This document shows, piece after piece, positions 15,850 to 21,959 of a stretch of DNA of 25,048 nucleotides. The stretch spans positions 1-25,048 of the forward strand of contig JASFWK010000020.1 of the NCBI GenBank assembly GCA_050049355.1. Reading direction: 5' to 3'. The position numbers and the translations under genes were made by a program. The notes under the pieces were generated by a model. The model was given only the letters and a program-made list of their open reading frames with translations, was not told the DNA's origin and did not search any database. The first letter of the stretch is position 1. Each line of letters begins with the position of its first letter. Source of the stretch: JASFWK01 sp050049355 (GTDB taxonomy: Bacteria; Chloroflexota; Anaerolineae; B4-G1; DUEL01).

Positions 15850-16794
15850 TCAGCCTCCAGTAGTCTCTACCTCGCATCCGCCGGGGCGCAGTGGCCCTCT
15901 GTCTCTCCATTGTACAGCGAGTACACCCGCAATGACGACGACCATCCCAACGATCTCTGCAATGGCCAGCTTCTCACCCAGGAACACCCATGCCAGGAGC
16001 GCCGTGGCCAGCGGCGTTAGGTTGAGCAGGACGTTCATCTCCAATGCATTCAGCACCTGGAGGGAATGGTTATACAGCAGATAGCCGAGCGCGGTGTTGA
16101 CGATTGCCAGCCAGACGACGAGGCCCCATCCAGCTGCTGGGAGTCCGGGCACTCCCTCCACGAGAAGGGCAATTAGAAGGAGAAGCCCACCGCCAAAGCC
16201 CAAGGGGATAGCGGTCAAGGTGAGTGTCTTGACTTGCCGGTCGCGGGCGATCTCTCTACCCAGGATGGCGAAGGAGGCAAAGCCGATCAACGCTACAGCG
16301 GTGATCCCTATGCCCAAAGGTTCTCCCGAGCTCAAACCCGGGGAGAAGAAGACACAACTGCCCGCCAGAGCTATCAGTCCCCCGACGGTCTGCCGGGGAG
16401 TGGGCACCTCCCGCAGCCAGGAGCTGCTCAGGAGGAGGACAGGCAGTGGTATCAAACTCATTAGGAAGGAACCGGCTGTCGCCGAAAGGTACTTCAGGCC
16501 CCAGAACAGAGCTCCGTTTCCGACGACGTACGCGCTCAATCCAATCAGGAGCAACCGCAGCCACACCCGGGATGGGAGGGGGACGCTGGTGCTACTTCTC
16601 CTGCGGACGGCCACCAGGGGGAGCAGTACCAGGAAGGCTATGAAGTAGCGCAGCCCTGCGATCGTCAACGGTCCCATGCAACGCAGCCCCACCTTGACGA
16701 AGACGAACGATGACCCCCAGATGATGGTGACCAAGAGCCCTTCGGCGATAGCCAGCGGACGCCCCGCTCTCTCGGTCCTCGGCAGACAGTTCAT
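15850..16794 (-). CDS. EamA-family (DMT superfamily) transporter
   Basis: A 314-residue, ten-helix inner-membrane protein built of two EamA repeats, the usual length for the family. The first repeat opens with IIWGSSFVFVKVG and continues with GLRYFIAFLVLLPLV. The second ends with the helix pattern LTPLATALLAWVFLGEKLAIAEIVGMVVVIAGV, seen here as LLAWVFLGEKL and GMVVVIAGV. Members move small metabolites or amino acids; the substrate is not readable. The ATG at 16794 has GAGGAG 13 bases upstream, which is long. A GTG at 16806 is only one base from the same site. The reading frame is open far upstream, but that part is Arg-rich and not protein-like. The predicted promoter is at 16997-17025, leaving room for a small ORF in between. 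Confidence 0.88.
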   Translation of the reverse strand: MNCLPRTERAGRPLAIAEGLLVTIIWGSSFVFVKVGLRCMGPLTIAGLRYFIAFLVLLPLVAVRRRSSTSVPLPSRVWLRLLLIGLSAYVVGNGALFWGLKYLSATAGSFLMSLIPLPVLLLSSSWLREVPTPRQTVGGLIALAGSCVFFSPGLSSGEPLGIGITAVALIGFASFAILGREIARDRQVKTLTLTAIPLGFGGGLLLLIALLVEGVPGLPAAGWGLVVWLAIVNTALGYLLYNHSLQVLNALEMNVLLNLTPLATALLAWVFLGEKLAIAEIVGMVVVIAGVLAVQWRDRGPLRPGGCEVETTGG

Positions 16795-16814
16795 GGGGTT
16801 GCTCACGCTCCTCG

Positions 16815-16955
16815 TCACCGGTCGAAGGCCCCGCCGGTCACTGCTCGACCACCACAAGTTTGGAGCCCACCTCGATGACGGTCTCGATTCCGAGGCTGGC
16901 CGATCGCCTTCAGGACCATCGCCCCGTCGACGATGAGGACTACCTCTTCTGTCAC
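16815..16955 (-). pseudogene. Possible frame-disrupted small ORF before the EamA gene
   Basis: From GTG 16955, with AAGG about 8 bases upstream, the frame reads a well-formed hydrophobic/acidic segment (MTEEVVLIVDGAMVLKAIGQ). It then turns into Arg-rich sequence that looks non-coding and stops at 16815. Shifting frame by one base near 16898 gives a continuous protein-like end (LGIETVIEVGSKLVVVEQ) that stops at 16838. A one-base indel in a gene of about 38 codons would explain this. A promoter lies about 42 bases upstream. I do not recognise the family, and it may be chance. Confidence 0.3.
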
Positions 16956-16996
16956 TTTTCAACCTTCGCCGTGCGCCCTTCCACTGTACTGCCATC

Positions 16997-17025
16997 ATTG
17001 TAGCCCATGCAGGCTAGGGGGACAA
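16997..17025 (-). promoter_or_regulatory. Sigma-70-type promoter reading toward the EamA gene
   Basis: On the minus strand, TTGTCC (17025-17020), a 17-base spacer and TACAAT (17002-16997). The predicted transcript start is near 16990. That is about 35 bases before the possible small ORF and 195 before the EamA ATG. Confidence 0.55.
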
Positions 17026-17271
17026 GTCTGGGCGATGCGAGGCGTTCGAAGCGCGTCAAGCCCCTTGGTTTGGGATGTACATCGCGCAACACATCGCAAC
17101 TTTCGAGTGCCGTGTGGACTGCCTATGCCCTGAGGGTGTCTTGTGCCCCGTCTGATCTTCTCCAGGATGCCCCCAAGAATCCCGCGCGCCGACCACGCCA
17201 GCTCATCCTCAGATCGACTTCCCCCTTGCGTTCCTGACAATCCGTCAACGCACCCCTTGCTCGCCTGGGTC
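17026..17271. other. Intergenic stretch between divergent EamA and arsR promoters
   Basis: About 245 bases with no convincing gene on either strand. The only structure I noted is TGAC-AATCC-GTCA around 17234-17246, a short inverted repeat some 25 bases upstream of the arsR -35 element. Confidence 0.5.
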
Positions 17272-17300
17272 TTGACAGATCCTCGAAGCTGTGATATCCT
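17272..17300 (+). promoter_or_regulatory. Promoter of arsR-arsM
   Basis: A consensus TTGACA (17272-17277), a 17-base spacer and TATCCT (17295-17300). The start of transcription would be near 17307, about 33 bases before the arsR start codon. The -10 element lies inside the candidate ArsR operator. Confidence 0.8.
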
Positions 17301-17322
17301 GGAGATATATCGAAGGATATCT
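17293..17322. promoter_or_regulatory. Candidate ArsR operator
   Basis: GATATCCT (17293-17300) and AGGATATC (17314-17321) form a perfect 8-base inverted repeat with 13 bases between. A second pair, AGATAT (17303-17308) and ATATCT (17317-17322), overlaps it. The site covers the -10 box and the predicted transcript start. ArsR/SmtB repressors typically bind AT-rich inverted repeats at this place. Confidence 0.65.
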
Positions 17323-17339
17323 ATGGGTTTGGAGGACTG

Positions 17340-17630
17340 ATGACGATGGACTGCGCAGCATTCTGCAAAGCTCTTGCCGATGGGACGCGTCAGCAGATCC
17401 TTGAGATGCTGGCGGAGCGTGAGGAGATGTGTGTCCATCATATCGTGGCGGCCCTTGATGTTTCCCAGCCGACTATCTCCCATCACCTGAAGATTCTCAA
17501 GCAAGCGAGGCTAGTGAGCAGCCGCAAGCGGGGTCGGGAGGTGTACTACTCGATCAACCACGACGAAGTGATCGAATGTTGTGGTCGGTTGGTTGCCAAG
17601 TTCAGTCCGGAGGAGATCTGCAAGGTATGA
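17340..17630 (+). CDS. arsR: ArsR/SmtB-family metalloid-responsive repressor
   Basis: A 96-residue winged-helix repressor, expected to leave its operator when it binds As(III). The family core is clear: CKALADGTRQQILEML, then the recognition helix in DVSQPTISHHLKILKQARLV, then the wing RKRGREVYYSI. The metal site is not the textbook one. Where E. coli-type ArsR has CVC in helix 3, this protein has Cys31-Val-His33-His34. Other cysteines are Cys5 and Cys9 near the N-terminus and Cys80-Cys81 in the last helix, so a different thiol set probably binds arsenite. GGAGG at 17331-17335 serves the ATG at 17340 (4 bases) or the one at 17346 (10 bases). arsM follows 63 bases downstream. Arsenic is inferred from arsM; another thiol-binding metal is possible. 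Confidence 0.9.
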   Translation: MTMDCAAFCKALADGTRQQILEMLAEREEMCVHHIVAALDVSQPTISHHLKILKQARLVSSRKRGREVYYSINHDEVIECCGRLVAKFSPEEICKV

Positions 17631-17693
17631 GATCTTCTCTCTTGTCGGATAATCAGGCATGTTCCAACATATCTGCGAGGGGAGGAAACGAGA

Positions 17694-18566
17694 GTGAACG
17701 GCTTCAAGAGTGAGGAAGAGAGGATCAAAGAGGCTGTAAGCCGGGCCTACGGGGCCGCGGCACGGCGCCTGGGCGAGGGGCGTTCCCGGGCGAGCTGTTG
17801 CAGCACCAGCCAGACTGAGGGTGGTTGCTGTGGGCCCCTGGATGCGAGCATCGACGCCTCGGCGGCCGTCACCGGCATCTACTCGGCCGAGGAGCTATCT
17901 GACCTACCGGAGAGCGTGATCGATGCCCAAATGGGCTGCGGCAACCCGGTAGCCATTGCTGCGCTGCGACCGGGCGAGGCGGTGCTTGATCTGGGCTCGG
18001 GCGGGGGCATTGACTGCTTCTTGGCCGCCAGGAAGGTTGGCCCGGAAGGTCGGGTCATCGGGTTGGACATGACGCCTGGGATGATCAAACTGGCTCGCCG
18101 CAATGCCAAGAGGATCGGGGCAACGAACGTCGAGTTTCGGTATGGCGAGATCGAGGAGATCCCCCTGCCCGACGATTCGATTGACGTCGTTCTCTCCAAC
18201 TGCGTGATCAATCTCTCACCAGACAAGGACGGTGTCTTTCGAGAGGTCTACCGGGTGCTGCGGCCTGGCGGGCGGATGATCATCTCCGACATCGTGACTG
18301 AAGGCAACCTCCCCGAGTCCATCCGCGGGAGCTTGGCGGCCTGGGCTGGCTGCGTGGCTGGTGCCCTCGAAGAGTCGGACTACCTGGGCAGGATCCACGC
18401 GGCGGGGTTTGGGGGGGTGGAGGTCTTGTCCCGCGACTATGTCAGGATCGGCGAGGCACCGGGATGGGAATCAGTACGAACGGCGCTGGTCGAGGCAGGC
18501 TTCTCACTTGACGACGTCGACCGCACCATCGTCAGTATCAGGGTTAAGGGCCACAAGCCAGAGTGA
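17694..18566 (+). CDS. arsM: Arsenite S-adenosylmethionine methyltransferase
   Basis: A 290-residue class I SAM-dependent methyltransferase that would convert arsenite to methylated, partly volatile forms in the cytoplasm. SAM motif I is LDLGSGGGID (residues 98-107), with the acidic end of strand 2 at GLDMTPGM (123-130). The three cysteines that bind As(III) in characterised ArsM proteins are all present: Cys82 in MGCGNP, Cys170 in SNCVINLSPDK and Cys220 in AGCVAGAL. The N-terminus also has two vicinal pairs, Cys35-Cys36 and Cys45-Cys46, which may bind arsenite or hand it on. The start is a GTG at 17694 with GGAGG 8 bases upstream. It lies directly behind arsR and is probably controlled from the same operator. 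Confidence 0.95.
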   Translation: MNGFKSEEERIKEAVSRAYGAAARRLGEGRSRASCCSTSQTEGGCCGPLDASIDASAAVTGIYSAEELSDLPESVIDAQMGCGNPVAIAALRPGEAVLDLGSGGGIDCFLAARKVGPEGRVIGLDMTPGMIKLARRNAKRIGATNVEFRYGEIEEIPLPDDSIDVVLSNCVINLSPDKDGVFREVYRVLRPGGRMIISDIVTEGNLPESIRGSLAAWAGCVAGALEESDYLGRIHAAGFGGVEVLSRDYVRIGEAPGWESVRTALVEAGFSLDDVDRTIVSIRVKGHKPE

Positions 18567-18812
18567 AGCGGTGGAAGGGAAAAGCGAAATAGCTGCCGGG
18601 CGTCGTTCGTTGCAGGAAGCGAGATTCCCCGCGTTGGCGGCGCCCTCCGCGTCTTTGCTGTGAGAAGCTGTGTCCGGGGCTAGGCCCACCCGGTTGAGGG
18701 AGACTACCAGATTTCCAGAGTTCGCCACAATAATTGACGCGCCATTGGGCAGATGATCCATTGGGCTTGCAGCACGGGTCCTGAATCGATGGCGAAGATC
18801 GGTTCAAGTTAC
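18567..18812. other. Intergenic stretch with a short direct repeat
   Basis: No gene is apparent between arsM and the LysM gene. CCATTGGGC occurs twice, at 18742-18750 and 18758-18766, a 16-base period. The second copy ends about 46 bases before the -35 box of the LysM promoter. No clear terminator for arsM is seen. Confidence 0.45.
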
Positions 18813-18841
18813 TTGACGCTGTCCTGGTGTTGTGGTATTAT
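18813..18841 (+). promoter_or_regulatory. Promoter of the LysM lipoprotein gene
   Basis: TTGACG (18813-18818), a 17-base spacer and TATTAT (18836-18841). Transcription would begin near 18848, giving a leader of about 39 bases. GAGGAG at 18874-18879 sits 7 bases before the ATG at 18887 and fixes the start there. Confidence 0.8.
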
Positions 18842-18886
18842 GCAAGCGTCCGCGTGGTCTCAGCTATTTCGGCGAGGAGACTAGAC

Positions 18887-19513
18887 ATGACAGAGACTCG
18901 GATGCTCTCGGCAACGTTTGGCCTGCTGGCGGTCCTGGTTTTGTTGACGGGGTGTACCCTGCCGGCTGCGCCTGATGTGACACCTACTCCATCCATGGAG
19001 GAGGGGATGGCTATGGAGGCGACCGAGACGTGGGCGGGTGCCACAGAGACGGCTGCGGCGTCCCCAACGTCGGTGGAACTCAGCCCCACACCCACTACTC
19101 CACCGACTGCTCCCGTGACGGCGACAGTGGAGCCTACGACAGTGGCGGCGGTGACGCCAACGGCGCAACCTACGCAGGTGTCGGGGGAGCAGACCTACGT
19201 TGTCCAGTCGGGGGACAACCTGTTTAGAATCGCTCGGCGGTATGGGATGCACTTTGAGGATTTGGCGGCCTACAATGGCATCGTCAATCCCCATCGGATC
19301 CGGGTCGGTCAGGTGGTCCGCATCCCCGGCGGACAGGTTACCACAACTCCGTCTGGAGGTGAGACACGCTACACGGTTCAGACAGGGGATAACCTCTTCC
19401 GCATCGCGCTGCGCTACAATATGAGCTATCTCTACCTGGCTTCCTACAACGGCATCTCGAATCCGCACATGATCCAGGTAGGTCAGGTAATTCGCATCCC
19501 CACGCTGCCGTAG
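18887..19513 (+). CDS. Lipoprotein with two LysM domains
   Basis: A 208-residue protein predicted to be lipid-anchored outside the membrane (lipobox LTGC, Cys23) and to bind peptidoglycan or a related N-acetylglucosamine polymer. A long Thr/Pro/Ala/Glu stalk runs from about 28 to 100. Two LysM domains follow, at about 103-147 and 161-205. Each has the canonical V-Q-x-GDNLFRIA start, YN at the second helix and an RVGQ/QVGQ-V-x-RIP end. The two copies are very similar, which suggests duplication. There is no catalytic domain, so it may be an anchor or adaptor. Its own promoter lies upstream and an intrinsic terminator directly downstream, so it is probably monocistronic. Confidence 0.93.
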   Translation: MTETRMLSATFGLLAVLVLLTGCTLPAAPDVTPTPSMEEGMAMEATETWAGATETAAASPTSVELSPTPTTPPTAPVTATVEPTTVAAVTPTAQPTQVSGEQTYVVQSGDNLFRIARRYGMHFEDLAAYNGIVNPHRIRVGQVVRIPGGQVTTTPSGGETRYTVQTGDNLFRIALRYNMSYLYLASYNGISNPHMIQVGQVIRIPTLP

Positions 19514-19536
19514 TTCACGCTGAACATGATCGCTAG

Positions 19537-19567
19537 AAGGGCCGGCGCTTTGGCGCTGGCCCTTTTT
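19537..19567 (+). terminator. Intrinsic terminator after the LysM gene
   Basis: A 12-pair stem (19537-19548 with 19553-19564, including one G-U pair) with a TTTG loop is followed by a short run of T ending near 19567. This is the clearest ordinary terminator in the window. It ends only 12 bases before the start codon of the RNA methyltransferase. Confidence 0.85.
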
Positions 19568-19579
19568 CTCTATTTGCCT

Positions 19580-20365
19580 ATGGAGATCACCAGCCACAGA
19601 AACGACAAGGTCCGTCTGGTGCGAACGCTGCAGGCGCGGCGGAAGGTGCGCGAAGAGGAGCGACTCTTCGTGATCGAGGGTGTTCGCCTGGGCGAGGAGG
19701 CCGCCCGAGCGGGGGTCGTGCCGCGCTTTGTCTTCTACACGCAGTCGGCAGAGGTGGATGGGCGAATGAAGAGTCTCCTTTCGGCTCTGGGCGGGATGGG
19801 CGCTCCCTGCTACGAGGTGAGCGAGTCGGTGATGGAAATCTGCTCCGATGTCGAGACCCCTCAGGGGCTGCTGGCTGTGGTGCCGATCTCTTCTCTACCC
19901 CGCTCCTCGCACCCCACGCTGACCCTCATCCTCGACCAACTGCGCGACCCCGGTAACTTGGGCACGATACTGCGCACGGCGCTGGCGGCGGGGGTGGAAG
20001 AGGTCTTGCTGGCTCCCGGCACGGTCGATGCGACCAACCCTAAGGTGGTGCGAGCGGGCGCCGGTGCACATTTCCGCCTTCCGGTGGCGGCACTGGAGTG
20101 GGAGGCCATTGCTGAGGCAGTGGCTGGATGTCGGGTCTACCTGGCGCAGACGGAGGGAGACCGCATCTACACCGAGGTGGATTGGAGCGAATCGGTGGCG
20201 GTCATCGTCGGCGGGGAGGCCGCCGGGGCGGGTCGTCGCGCGCGGGCACTGGCCCTGGAGAGCGTATTCATTCCAATGACCGGCGAGGTCGAATCGCTGA
20301 ATGCGGCGGTGGCGACAGCGGTGGTCCTCTTCGAGGTGGTGCGGCAGCGCAGGGGCCTGGGATAG
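19580..20365 (+). CDS. SpoU/TrmH-family RNA 2'-O-methyltransferase
   Basis: A 261-residue SPOUT-class enzyme expected to methylate a ribose 2'-OH in rRNA or tRNA using SAM. All three SpoU motifs are present: motif 1 DPGNLGTILRTA (123-134), motif 2 IVGGEAAG (209-216) and motif 3 IPMTGEVESLNAAVA (231-245), which form the knotted SAM site. The N-terminus (ITSHRNDKVRLVRTL, then LFVIEGVRL) matches the substrate-binding domain of RlmB/TsnR-like members, so the ATG at 19580 is favoured. An in-frame ATG at 19526 would force the terminator hairpin into the coding region. There is no visible ribosome-binding site and a terminator ends 12 bases before the ATG, so its expression is puzzling. The exact RNA target cannot be assigned. 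Confidence 0.9.
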   Translation: MEITSHRNDKVRLVRTLQARRKVREEERLFVIEGVRLGEEAARAGVVPRFVFYTQSAEVDGRMKSLLSALGGMGAPCYEVSESVMEICSDVETPQGLLAVVPISSLPRSSHPTLTLILDQLRDPGNLGTILRTALAAGVEEVLLAPGTVDATNPKVVRAGAGAHFRLPVAALEWEAIAEAVAGCRVYLAQTEGDRIYTEVDWSESVAVIVGGEAAGAGRRARALALESVFIPMTGEVESLNAAVATAVVLFEVVRQRRGLG

Positions 20366-20388
20366 GGCCGAGCTGCCAGGGCTCGCCA

Positions 20389-20410
20389 CTGCGGAGGCAG
20401 CGCTCCGCAG
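20389..20410 (+). terminator. Hairpin after the RNA methyltransferase gene, possible weak terminator
   Basis: CTGCGGAG (20389-20396) pairs perfectly with CTCCGCAG (20403-20410) around a 6-base loop, 23 bases after the stop codon. No U-tract follows directly, so termination is uncertain. Confidence 0.4.
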
Positions 20411-20493
20411 GGTAGGTGCAGGTTCTTGATTGTTATCTTCCCTTGAGGGCGAGGGGGGAGAGAACGCGAACGCTCTGCCCAAAATGCCACTGC

Positions 20494-20522
20494 TTGACAA
20501 ACTCGACTTTCTGCGGCATAAT
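20494..20522 (+). promoter_or_regulatory. Promoter of the T-box leader and pheST
   Basis: Consensus TTGACA (20494-20499), a 17-base spacer and CATAAT (20517-20522). The transcript would start near 20529, just before the T-box Stem I. Confidence 0.85.
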
Positions 20523-20545
20523 ATCAACACTCCAAAATAACCAAA

Positions 20546-20820
20546 GGCTGTGACGGAGAAAAGTAGGTGGGGGGAGGTCTCCAGGGAGGAAGGGCCGTAG
20601 ACTGAGAGCCCCGCCAGGAAGAAGCCCACCGAAGTTCACTTCTGAGCCGACAGGTGAAGCCGACTGGATAGTAGCCTGCTCCGCAGACCCAGCGTTAACG
20701 GGGTGGCCGATCGCGCCCAGAGGCGCCGTCGGTGAAATGAGTGGGTCTCGTTAGGGGCCAAGTGGGGTGGTACCACGGGAGAAAAGCGCTCTCGTCCCCA
20801 GGGACGAGGGCGTTTCTTTA
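20546..20820 (+). promoter_or_regulatory. T-box riboswitch, phenylalanine specifier (pheST leader)
   Basis: This leader senses uncharged tRNA-Phe and permits read-through into pheST when phenylalanyl-tRNA is scarce. Stem I closes with GGCT/AGCC (20546-20549 and 20645-20648). A second helix GGTGGG/CCCACC (20566-20571 with 20625-20630) frames the specifier loop. That loop has the conserved AGTA on its 5' side (20562-20565). On its 3' side it has GAA followed by the specifier TTC (20635-20637) and a purine, the loop-E arrangement of T-boxes. TTC is a Phe codon. The T-box sequence itself lies at about 20760-20779, with the TGGT bulge that pairs with the tRNA end ACCA. Its last T suits the A discriminator usual for tRNA-Phe. 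A terminator follows and pheS begins 81 bases later. Confidence 0.92.
20787..20820 (+). terminator. Regulated terminator of the T-box leader
   Basis: CGCTCTCGTCC (20787-20797) pairs with GGACGAGGGCG (20802-20812), 11 pairs with one G-U, followed by TTTCTTTA. It stands directly behind the T-box antiterminator sequence, as expected for transcriptional control. Confidence 0.88.
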
Positions 20821-20855
20821 TATGGTTTGGCAACTGTCAGACGCTTCTTGCAGAT

Positions 20856-20886
20856 CTGTGGGAGCCGGGCGCTGCTTCTCCCACAG
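20856..20886 (+). repeat. Second hairpin between the T-box terminator and pheS
   Basis: CTGTGGGAG (20856-20864) and CTCCCACAG (20878-20886) are perfect complements with a 13-base loop. The stem ends 5 bases before the pheS ribosome-binding site GGAGGG (20892-20897). There is no U-tract. Confidence 0.6.
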
Positions 20887-20901
20887 TGGACGGAGGGAAT
20901 C

Positions 20902-21924
20902 ATGTTAGTCGAACTAGATCGCATGGAGTCGGAGGCGCTGAAGGCGCTGGACGCCGCAGAGGATGAGGAGGCGCTAGAGCAGTGGTACCGCTCTTACCTG
21001 GGCCGCAAGGGCGCGCTGACAGACCTCTTGCGTTCCGTGGGGGATCTCCCCAGCGAAGAGCGCCCTGCGGCCGGTCGACGTGCTAACGAACTGAAACAGA
21101 CCCTCCAGGCGGCCTATGATGCCCGACAGGAGGCGATCCAGAGGATGGCGCTGACCCGCTCCCTGGAGGAGGGAGGGATCGACGTCACCCTGCCGGGCCG
21201 GCCCACCGGGCCAGGCCATCTGCATATCACCGTCCAGACCCTGCGCCAGATCTACCGTATCTTCTCCGAAATGGGCTTCCAGGTCTACCAGGCCCCCGAA
21301 GTCGAGACCGATGAGATGAACTTCGGGCTGCTGAACATGCCGCCTCATCACCCGGCACGTGATATGTGGGATACCTTCTGGATCGACGACGAACTCCTGC
21401 TGCGCACACATACTTCGCCTGGCCAGATCCGCGTAATGCGCGAGCGTTACCCTGAGCCCATCCGCGTCATCCTGCCCGGCAAGTGTTACCGCTACGAGCA
21501 GATCACCGCCCGCTCCGAGCATCAGTTCTACCAGGTGGAGGGGTTGGTGGTAGGGCACAGTATCACAATGACCGACCTGATCGGGACGCTGACGGAGTTC
21601 GCTCGGCGCTTCTACGAACCGGACCGCCGTATCCGGATTCGGGGCTCCTACTTCCCTTTCACTGAGCCCAGCATCGAGGCCGACATGGACTGCATCCTGT
21701 GCGATGGGGAGGGCTGCCGAGTGTGTAAGTACAGTGGCTGGCTAGAGATTTGCGGAGCAGGGATGGTCCATCCGGTAGTGCTTCGGAACGGTGGCTACGA
21801 CCCCGATGAATGGAGCGGGTTTGCGTTTGGCTTCGGCGTCGAGCGCCCGGCGTTGGTCAAGTACGGCATTGACGACATCCGTCTCTTCCACGGCAACGAT
21901 CTGCGCTTCCTGCGACAGTTCTGA
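20902..21924 (+). CDS. pheS: Phenylalanyl-tRNA synthetase alpha subunit
   Basis: The catalytic subunit of the (alpha-beta)2 enzyme that charges tRNA-Phe. The product has 340 residues, a normal length. The N-terminal helical arm (about 1-85) binds tRNA. The class II core follows, with HPARDMWDTFW, motif 2 around CYRYEQITARSEHQFYQVEGL (GKCYRYEQI and HQFYQVEGL) and motif 3 GFAFGFGVERPALVKYGIDD near the end. Between FPFTEPS and the last strands is a four-Cys cluster, C-x2-C-x4-C-x2-C at residues 264-275. E. coli PheS lacks it but many other bacterial forms have it, and it probably binds zinc. The ATG at 20902 has GGAGGG 4 bases upstream. The gene is controlled by the T-box leader and is followed 35 bases later by pheT. 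Confidence 0.97.
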   Translation: MLVELDRMESEALKALDAAEDEEALEQWYRSYLGRKGALTDLLRSVGDLPSEERPAAGRRANELKQTLQAAYDARQEAIQRMALTRSLEEGGIDVTLPGRPTGPGHLHITVQTLRQIYRIFSEMGFQVYQAPEVETDEMNFGLLNMPPHHPARDMWDTFWIDDELLLRTHTSPGQIRVMRERYPEPIRVILPGKCYRYEQITARSEHQFYQVEGLVVGHSITMTDLIGTLTEFARRFYEPDRRIRIRGSYFPFTEPSIEADMDCILCDGEGCRVCKYSGWLEICGAGMVHPVVLRNGGYDPDEWSGFAFGFGVERPALVKYGIDDIRLFHGNDLRFLRQF

Positions 21925-21959
21925 GGTAGCAGGGCGGCAAGACAACAAGGAGATGAGCA

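Noticed and set aside
16795..16998. Upstream in-frame extension of the EamA transporter.
   Set aside because: The extra 68 residues are Arg/Ser/Pro-rich and unlike the family, which begins close to the first membrane helix.
16995..17504. Long minus-strand open frame across the arsR promoter and arsR gene.
   Set aside because: It is antisense to a confident ArsR protein and its promoter, lacks family resemblance, and has Arg/Ser-rich composition typical of shadow frames.
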